Shown here: in pieces, positions 59,473 through 64,000 of the stretch
Layout: every line of letters begins with the position of its first letter
Position numbering within the stretch: position 1 is the first letter of the stretch
From: Acidilobaceae archaeon
Lineage (GTDB): Archaea; Thermoproteota; Thermoprotei_A; Sulfolobales; Acidilobaceae
Assembly: GCA_025058835.1 (NCBI GenBank)
Contig: JANXEI010000002.1
Span: 420,000 to 483,999, forward strand
Reading direction: 5' to 3'
Length of the DNA stretch: 64,000 bases
Made by a program: the position numbers and the translations under genes
Notes under the pieces: model-generated
Told to the model about the DNA's origin: nothing
Seen by the model: the letters and a program-made list of their open reading frames with translations, nothing else
The model's database searches: none

Positions 59473-61464
59473 TTGTTCGAGGGTTCGAGGAGCCTGCTCC
59501 GCTACCTGTACCTATTGCTGAGCTTTGCCCTCGTCGGCTATGTGATGTATTACGCCTATTTCCTACCATTTGAGAGGAGCAGGGGGGCCATCCTCTACCT
59601 TGCGCTTGCCTCTGCCCTGCTCTTCCTGAAGGCGGCCTTTGACGATGTGAAGCTCGTGAAGAACAGAGCCCTCAACGCTGCGCTCTCCCTCCTTCTCCTC
59701 CTCCTGTCTTTGGCAGGAGGCGCCTACTTCTTCCTCGAGTACTACGACATCTTGATGTACAGGGTAGGGGGCAAGGGGACCCTTACGGACCTGGTCCTAG
59801 GGGGCCTCATGATAGCTGGCGTGCTCCTGCTCTCCTGGCGTTACGTAGAGAGGGCCATATCGCTGCTTGCGCTAGCATTTATGGTGTATGCCGTCATAGG
59901 TCCCTACATCCCTGATGGCATCCCCTACCTTTCTCGCCTCTTGAGGCACAGGGGCATGGAGCCTGACTACGTCGTGCTCTACCTGTCCTCCGAGATCTAC
60001 AACGGCATATTCGGCCTGCTCACGGAGATAGCCTTCACCTGGATCTCTGCTTTCGTGATCTTTGCCAGCGTCCTCAAGGCCCTGGGAGGCTATGACGCGC
60101 TCTTCGCCATCATGCGCTACCTTGCCACGAGGAGCCCCTACCTTGTGCCCCAGACCGGGGTGATAGGGAGCGCCCTTTTCGGCATGTACAGCGGCAGCGC
60201 CCCGGCCAACGTGACGGGCACGGGGGTCTTCACGATACCCATGAACAAGAGGATAGGGATGCCGGCAAAGTTCGCTGCAGCAATAGAGGCAGTAGCCTCC
60301 AGCGGGGGCCTCATAGTGCCACCAGTCATGGGGGCCGCGGCCTTCCTCATGGCCTCCCTCCTCGGCAAGTCCTACTTTGAGATCATGCTGGCTGCCGTGC
60401 TGCCAGCCATCGTTTACTATGCTGTGGTGTCTCTGGTGGTCTTCTTCCTCTCCACCCGCTACCTCGACATAGCAAAGGCCCAGCGCTTCCTGGAGGAGAC
60501 GGAGAAGGTGAGGGGGGCGCAAGTGATCAGGATGAGCATACCGCTTTTCGTTGCAGTAGCAATACTCATCTGGGTGCTCGCCTACCTCAAGATAGACCCG
60601 CTTCCTGCAGCCGCCTACTCGACCTTTGCCTTCATACTCGTTGCCTTCTTCTACAATTACTTGATGTTGGAGAGGGGGAAGCCCTTCTTGACATACGTTA
60701 CAGAGTTCGCAGGCAAGCTGAAGGAGGGGGTCCTGGAGGCCGCGTTCCTGTCAGCGACCCTCGGCGTCATGCTAGCAACCATCAACATAATCACGGGCGT
60801 GCTAACGGGAACAGGCCAGAGCATGAAGTGGTCCCTCATGATGACGAGCGCCCTAGGCCATAGCTTGCCCCTCCTCGTGCTAGCGGTCTGGCTCATAGTG
60901 GTGCTCCTGGGCTTCGGCGTTTCTACCACAGGGGTTTACGTTATTGCAGTAGGGGTGGCGCTGACGCCCTTCGTCAAGATGGGCTATGTGGGCGATCAGC
61001 TGCTCATAGTCCACTTCTTCATCTTCTGGGTAGCGACCCTCTCTGCCATAACGCCGCCCGTAGCGATAGCTGCCATAGCTGCAGCAAAGATAGCTCAGGA
61101 GAAGTTCTTCCCCGTAGCCGTTGAGTCGGTGAAGATAGGCCTCCCGCTCTTCCTCCTCCCCTTCGCCTTCTTTGCCTGGCCGGAGGTGCTCCTCCACAAC
61201 TCCTCCACCCTCACCTCCTTCCTAATACTACTACTGGCCAGCTTGGCAATGGCTGCCTCCATCTACGGCCCCCTGCCCCCCGGCCCCCTCTCCCTAGCGC
61301 TCCGGGCCGTCCTCTTCGCAATGGCCGCCCTTGTGATGGTAGGCAAGGCAGTGCTGCCCCCCGCGACCGTCTACGCGGCAGTGGCGTTCCTCTCCCTTGC
61401 TACTCTGTACGCGGTAAGCTTGGCCTTCGGCAACATGAAGAGGGTAGCTGTGGGGGCGAGGTAG
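59473..61464 (+). CDS. TRAP transporter fused permease (4TM/12TM, TAXI type)
   Basis: A 663-residue membrane protein in which the small (DctQ-like, first four helices to about residue 130) and large (DctM-like) TRAP subunits are fused, as usual in TAXI systems. Family segments are GMYSGSAPANVTGTGVFTIP, AIEAVASSGGLIVPPVMGAA and SAITPPVAIAAIAAAKIA. The last ~100 residues add extra helices. It imports organic acids or amino acids with a Na+ gradient, using one of the TAXI receptors encoded divergently. TTG start. Confidence 0.93.
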   Translation: MFEGSRSLLRYLYLLLSFALVGYVMYYAYFLPFERSRGAILYLALASALLFLKAAFDDVKLVKNRALNAALSLLLLLLSLAGGAYFFLEYYDILMYRVGGKGTLTDLVLGGLMIAGVLLLSWRYVERAISLLALAFMVYAVIGPYIPDGIPYLSRLLRHRGMEPDYVVLYLSSEIYNGIFGLLTEIAFTWISAFVIFASVLKALGGYDALFAIMRYLATRSPYLVPQTGVIGSALFGMYSGSAPANVTGTGVFTIPMNKRIGMPAKFAAAIEAVASSGGLIVPPVMGAAAFLMASLLGKSYFEIMLAAVLPAIVYYAVVSLVVFFLSTRYLDIAKAQRFLEETEKVRGAQVIRMSIPLFVAVAILIWVLAYLKIDPLPAAAYSTFAFILVAFFYNYLMLERGKPFLTYVTEFAGKLKEGVLEAAFLSATLGVMLATINIITGVLTGTGQSMKWSLMMTSALGHSLPLLVLAVWLIVVLLGFGVSTTGVYVIAVGVALTPFVKMGYVGDQLLIVHFFIFWVATLSAITPPVAIAAIAAAKIAQEKFFPVAVESVKIGLPLFLLPFAFFAWPEVLLHNSSTLTSFLILLLASLAMAASIYGPLPPGPLSLALRAVLFAMAALVMVGKAVLPPATVYAAVAFLSLATLYAVSLAFGNMKRVAVGAR

Positions 61465-61694
61465 CTGGGTCAGACCGTGACCAGCAGCTCACCCATCGCC
61501 ATGCGTTACCTCTCCTCATCCCCACATATAACTGCTCCCTCTGCTCCCTTTAGATGGTAGCGCAGCACATCCCATCCCAGGCTGGACAGGGACGTCCCGA
61601 GGTTCTCAGGGATAGCACATCAGCCGCCGGGAGCCCTGGAAAGGCCTTTCCTCATGAGAGCGGGGAAGAGCCGCTCAGGCCTCAATCGCAGGGA

Positions 61695-61703
61695 GATAAA
61701 ATT
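61695..61703 (+). promoter_or_regulatory. TATA box of csa1
   Basis: GATAAAATT, centre 27-28 nt before GTG 61727, so a leaderless csa1 mRNA. It supports the longer start over ATG 61763. The 61465-61694 stretch before it holds no gene I can support. Confidence 0.5.
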
Positions 61704-61726
61704 CAGTGCGCAGGGAGAACTAGTGG

Positions 61727-62554
61727 GTGAGGGAAGTGATAGGTTGTCCTCTGTGCAGCGCCATGAAGACGCTCCACGAGCAGAGGGAGCGCGACCCTAT
61801 ACCGCCAGAACTGAGGGGATGGAGTTGGGACAGGCCTCCCGTGAAGCCTAGGGCAAAGCTTGGGCTGGCAGTGAGCGACATAGCCTACGGCTACTGGTGC
61901 GGCTGGAGAGACCTCTGGTACAAGAAGAAGTACGGCATAGCCCCTGAGCCGGGTCTCCCGGCCCAGCAAGGCCGGGAGGTCCACAAGGCCTTCCGCCAGG
62001 CCATATATGACGTGAATAGCCTCTCTCTTAACGGGAGGCCGTGGGACATAGGCCGGCTGCTCTCGACCGCAGAGAATAGGTTCTCGGGGGAGGTGGCCCA
62101 GCTCTACAAGCAGTTCCTAGTGATCTTTGCAGGGGAGGCAACGGTCTCTGCAGCAACTAGAGGCAGCACGGGCGCCGGCCCCCGCTGGCTCGCCGAGTAC
62201 AAGATAAACGGCTGGCACCTCGGCCTCTCCTCACAGCTAAGGGTAGACGCGGTGGGGAGCGCTGGCGTAGTAGTGGAGGTGAAGAGCGGGAAGAGGGGGA
62301 GGTGGCAGGAGATCTCCACTACAGGCTATGCGCTGTCCCTCGAGTCCTCCACGAAGGTGCCCGTGGACTATGGGGTGCTCGTCAACGTGAACCTCCAGAA
62401 CGGCATAACCGTTACCGTAGACCCCATCTACATCTCCCCAGACCTCAGGAGGGAGTTCCTGAAAGCCAGGGACGAGGCGATAGATGCGCTCCTCAGCGAC
62501 AAGGAGCCCCCGCCAGGCAACTGCGGCGAGGAGGGGCGAAGCCCCACTGGGTGA
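61727..62554 (+). CDS. csa1: CRISPR-associated Csa1 (Cas4-like nuclease, type I-A)
   Basis: A 275-residue type I-A adaptation protein: PELRGWSWDRPPVKPRAKLG, ISDIAYGYW-type segment SDIAYGYWCGWRDLWYKKKY, QQGREVHKAFRQAIYD and the RecB/Cas4 nuclease motif VVVEVKSGKRGRWQEI (Glu-x-Lys). Csa1 forms part of the spacer acquisition complex with Cas1, Cas2 and Cas4. Cysteines near positions 7 and 10 (GCPLC), one in YWCGW and one near the C-terminus (GNCGEE) may hold an Fe-S cluster, which would require the GTG 61727 start. cas4 follows 6 nt later; cas1 and cas2 are not between them. Confidence 0.87.
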   Translation: MREVIGCPLCSAMKTLHEQRERDPIPPELRGWSWDRPPVKPRAKLGLAVSDIAYGYWCGWRDLWYKKKYGIAPEPGLPAQQGREVHKAFRQAIYDVNSLSLNGRPWDIGRLLSTAENRFSGEVAQLYKQFLVIFAGEATVSAATRGSTGAGPRWLAEYKINGWHLGLSSQLRVDAVGSAGVVVEVKSGKRGRWQEISTTGYALSLESSTKVPVDYGVLVNVNLQNGITVTVDPIYISPDLRREFLKARDEAIDALLSDKEPPPGNCGEEGRSPTG

Positions 62555-62560
62555 GGAGGC

Positions 62561-63130
62561 TTGACGGAGTTAAGCTTGTCTAGCTACCTCTCCGCCTCCC
62601 TCGTGGAGCAGTACTCCTACTGCCCCACTCTCCCGTGGCTAATGGTCAACTACGAGGCTTACGAGCAGCCCACCCCCAGCATGGAGGAGGGGAAGAGGAG
62701 GGCGCTGGACAAGAGGGCTGTGGCAGAGGAGCTGAAGCTAGAGGAGCCCTGGCGCTTCGAGGTGGCGCTAGCTAGCAAGAGGCTCGGCCTGAGGGGGGTG
62801 GTGGACATAGTGGCGGGGAGCAGGAGCTACACGGTGGTGGAGCTCAAGGCCTTCGAGAGGAACCTCAAGAGGTCCCGCCACTTCAGGGACCAGCTGCTGA
62901 TCTATGCGCTGCTGGTCAACGACGTGCTGGGGCCTGTGAGGAGGGCAGTCCTCTACCTGGGCCGGAGGGTCCTGGACGTGCCCGTGGGGGAGAGGGAGCT
63001 CTCCAGAGCTAGGGAGCTTGTCGAGAGGACGAGGAGGGCCGTTAGCTCCCCTGAGCCCCCTCGGGGGACTCCCTCCCCTGGGAAGTGCCTCTACTGCTCC
63101 TTCCGACGGCTCTGCCCATTTTCGCCATGA
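62561..63130 (+). CDS. cas4: CRISPR-associated Cas4 nuclease
   Basis: A 189-residue Cas4: N-terminal Cys in EQYSYCPTLPW, RecB-type motifs GLRGVVDIVAGS (Asp) and YTVVELKAFE (Glu-x-Lys), conserved RDQLLIYALLV (Gln) and three C-terminal Cys in GKCLYCSFRRLCPFSP, together a 4-Cys Fe-S site. Cas4 trims and orients pre-spacers during CRISPR adaptation. TTG start with GGTGAGGAGG upstream. The last 89 bases overlap the csa3 gene on the other strand. Confidence 0.92.
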   Translation: MTELSLSSYLSASLVEQYSYCPTLPWLMVNYEAYEQPTPSMEEGKRRALDKRAVAEELKLEEPWRFEVALASKRLGLRGVVDIVAGSRSYTVVELKAFERNLKRSRHFRDQLLIYALLVNDVLGPVRRAVLYLGRRVLDVPVGERELSRARELVERTRRAVSSPEPPRGTPSPGKCLYCSFRRLCPFSP

Positions 63131-63767
63131 CCTCGCCCCAGGGCGTGAGGAAGACCCCTGCCTCCTTCCCCTTTTTCACCACCAGCCCTGCCTTGGAGAG
63201 CTCCGAGAGCCTGTTCTTCACCGTCTTTATGCTCACCCCCAGCTCCTCCGCTAGCCTCGCCTCCGTCAAGCCGCCCTGCTCTGCCAGCACCTCCAGGATC
63301 TCCAGGTCCCTCTCCCCTACCCCGCCGCAGGGGAGGAGGAGCTCTGTGCTGAGCCTCGCCGAGAACTCCTTGTTCTCCTCCTCTGCCCTCAGCTCCACCT
63401 CCTTCTCCCTTGCAAACATCTGGGCCACTACCGTTGCAGCAACGGCCAGCACCCTCATCCCCCCGCTCACGTCGAAGAGGAGGAGGTCGTAGCCCTCCCC
63501 CTCCCTCCTCACCAGCTCGTAGAAGTCCCTCACAGCCCTCCCGAAGTCGCTAAAGTCTATTGCCACCAGCCCGTGATCCCTCACCTCTCCCCTAACGTTG
63601 GACTTGGCAAGCGTGTAGGCTCTCTCCACCCCAGCCACCACTCCCCCGCCCTTTGAGGCCACGGTGACGAAGAGGAGCCCATCCCCCTTCTCTGCCGCGT
63701 TTGCATATTCTACCCCTTTGTCCCCCTTAAAGCCTAGCGTGATTATGAACAGCCTCCTCTTCCTCAA
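63042..63767 (-). CDS. csa3: CRISPR-associated transcription regulator Csa3 (CARF-wHTH)
   Basis: A 241-residue Csa3. The N-terminal CARF domain runs from LFIITLGFKGDKGVEYANAA to LLLFDVSGGMRVLAVAATV, whose DVSGG turn is the ligand-binding motif. A winged-helix domain follows (ILEVLAEQGGLTEARLAEEL, VSIKTVKNRLSELSKAGLV), then a basic Ser/Gly/Arg tail that overlaps cas4 in antisense. Csa3 proteins sense cyclic oligoadenylates and control adaptation genes and CRISPR transcription in Sulfolobales. TTG start about 34 nt from a TATA; a perfect 12-bp inverted repeat further upstream may be its operator. Confidence 0.92.
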   Translation of the reverse strand: MRKRRLFIITLGFKGDKGVEYANAAEKGDGLLFVTVASKGGGVVAGVERAYTLAKSNVRGEVRDHGLVAIDFSDFGRAVRDFYELVRREGEGYDLLLFDVSGGMRVLAVAATVVAQMFAREKEVELRAEEENKEFSARLSTELLLPCGGVGERDLEILEVLAEQGGLTEARLAEELGVSIKTVKNRLSELSKAGLVVKKGKEAGVFLTPWGEVMAKMGRAVGRSSRGTSQGRESPEGAQGS

Positions 63768-63797
63768 GGCCCCCTTTCCCTGAAAACTCCGGGATAC

Positions 63798-63805
63798 ATT
63801 TAAGC
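63798..63805 (-). promoter_or_regulatory. TATA box of csa3
   Basis: GCTTAAAT on the minus strand, centre about 34 nt before the TTG start of csa3. Confidence 0.5.
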
Positions 63806-63829
63806 TTTTCGCTTTAGTGCTCTAATGGG

Positions 63830-63933
63830 GGCTGATGGAGCCCAGGCCGTTATGTTTATTGCCATAAATATTCTTTTCCCGGCTTTTGCAGGGAAAGTCC
63901 ATCAGCTCGAGATCTAGCCCAGCTCCATCAGCC
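63830..63933. promoter_or_regulatory. 12-bp inverted repeat in the cas control region
   Basis: GGCTGATGGAGC (63830-63841) and GCTCCATCAGCC (63922-63933) are exact reverse complements, 92 bp apart. A third partial copy, CCATCAGC, is at 63899-63906. They lie upstream of csa3 and before a rightward TATA at the window edge, so they are candidates for regulator binding; no CRISPR repeat is present. Confidence 0.5.
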
Positions 63934-63943
63934 ATGGCCATGG
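63932..63943. promoter_or_regulatory. 12-bp perfect palindrome CCATGGCCATGG
   Basis: Self-complementary over 12 bp and overlapping the right arm of the 12-bp inverted repeat. It lies about 30 nt upstream of the TATA at 63971. Confidence 0.4.
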
Positions 63944-63970
63944 GCTGCAGGCTTGCAAAAATTACGCGCA

Positions 63971-63979
63971 ATATTTAAG
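63971..63979 (+). promoter_or_regulatory. rightward TATA box at the window edge
   Basis: ATATTTAAG, with a predicted transcript start at about 64002, just outside the window. It may drive further cas genes or a CRISPR array. Confidence 0.4.
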
Positions 63980-64000
63980 CTCTGGCCATGTAAGTAGAGT

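Noticed and set aside
63768..64000. CRISPR array or repeat
   Set aside because: The CCATCAGC copies are irregularly spaced, in opposite orientation and too short; no 24-37 bp direct repeat occurs in the window.

Overview
The window looks like a chromosomal segment of a hyperthermophilic crenarchaeon (Thermoprotei, order not resolved). The strongest marker is a Cren7 chromatin protein gene. An archaeal A/V-type ATP synthase, bifunctional FBP aldolase/phosphatase, diphthine synthase, Pth2, TruD, a pyruvoyl AdoMet-decarboxylase-type enzyme and type I-A CRISPR genes (csa1, cas4, csa3) agree with this. The DNA is G+C-rich by eye, arginine is mostly AGG, GTG and TTG starts are common, and TATA boxes often lie about 27 nt before the start codon, implying many leaderless mRNAs.

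Layout. 1-6.5 kb: thioesterase, DUF211 protein, HerA-like ATPase, MZB-type DEAD helicase and an SLC13/ArsB-like carrier. 6.5-12.5 kb: cren7, then ATP synthase subunits F, E and A, with subunit I separated from them by two opposite-strand genes including an adenosine-specific kinase; subunit B is not present. 12.5-18 kb: diphthine synthase and a BMP-type nucleoside ABC transporter. 18-21.6 kb: YgjP-like metalloprotein, DUF1152, two divergent ribbon-helix-helix regulators sharing a palindromic control region, and a DAO-family FAD oxidoreductase. 21.6-25.1 kb: complete sdhA-C-D-B operon. 25-34 kb: orphan sugar-type binding protein, PurM-like protein, FBP aldolase/phosphatase with an abutting tRNA-Arg(CCG), metallophosphoesterase, truD, pth2, MTA phosphorylase, SIS-like protein, MoaB and an AdoMetDC/ArgDC-type enzyme.

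34-44.8 kb is accessory in character: two divergent pilin-like proteins, an Fpg/Nei glycosylase with Thr instead of Pro at position 2, a peptide-type binding protein without a signal peptide, a class V aminotransferase, a Zn/Mn ABC transporter, small membrane proteins, a repeat-rich non-coding stretch and a broken FkbM methyltransferase gene. 44.8-50.8 kb: CTP synthase, three tandem flavin-reductase-like paralogues and a solitary 961-residue methyltransferase of restriction-modification type. 50.9-61.5 kb: hydantoinase/oxoprolinase HyuA-HyuB divergent from a sodium-solute symporter with its small partner, a secreted protein, and two TAXI binding proteins divergent from a fused TRAP permease. 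61.7-64 kb: csa1-cas4 facing csa3, without cas1 or cas2 between them, followed by a palindrome-rich control region running off the right edge. No CRISPR repeats are visible.

Themes. The gene set is rich in uptake systems (nucleosides, sugars, peptides, Zn/Mn, SSS, TRAP, SLC13) feeding a respiratory metabolism with succinate dehydrogenase. Packing is very tight: five convergent gene pairs share a CTAG or CTAA tetranucleotide as overlapping stop codons, and several divergent pairs appear to share one near-palindromic TATA box.
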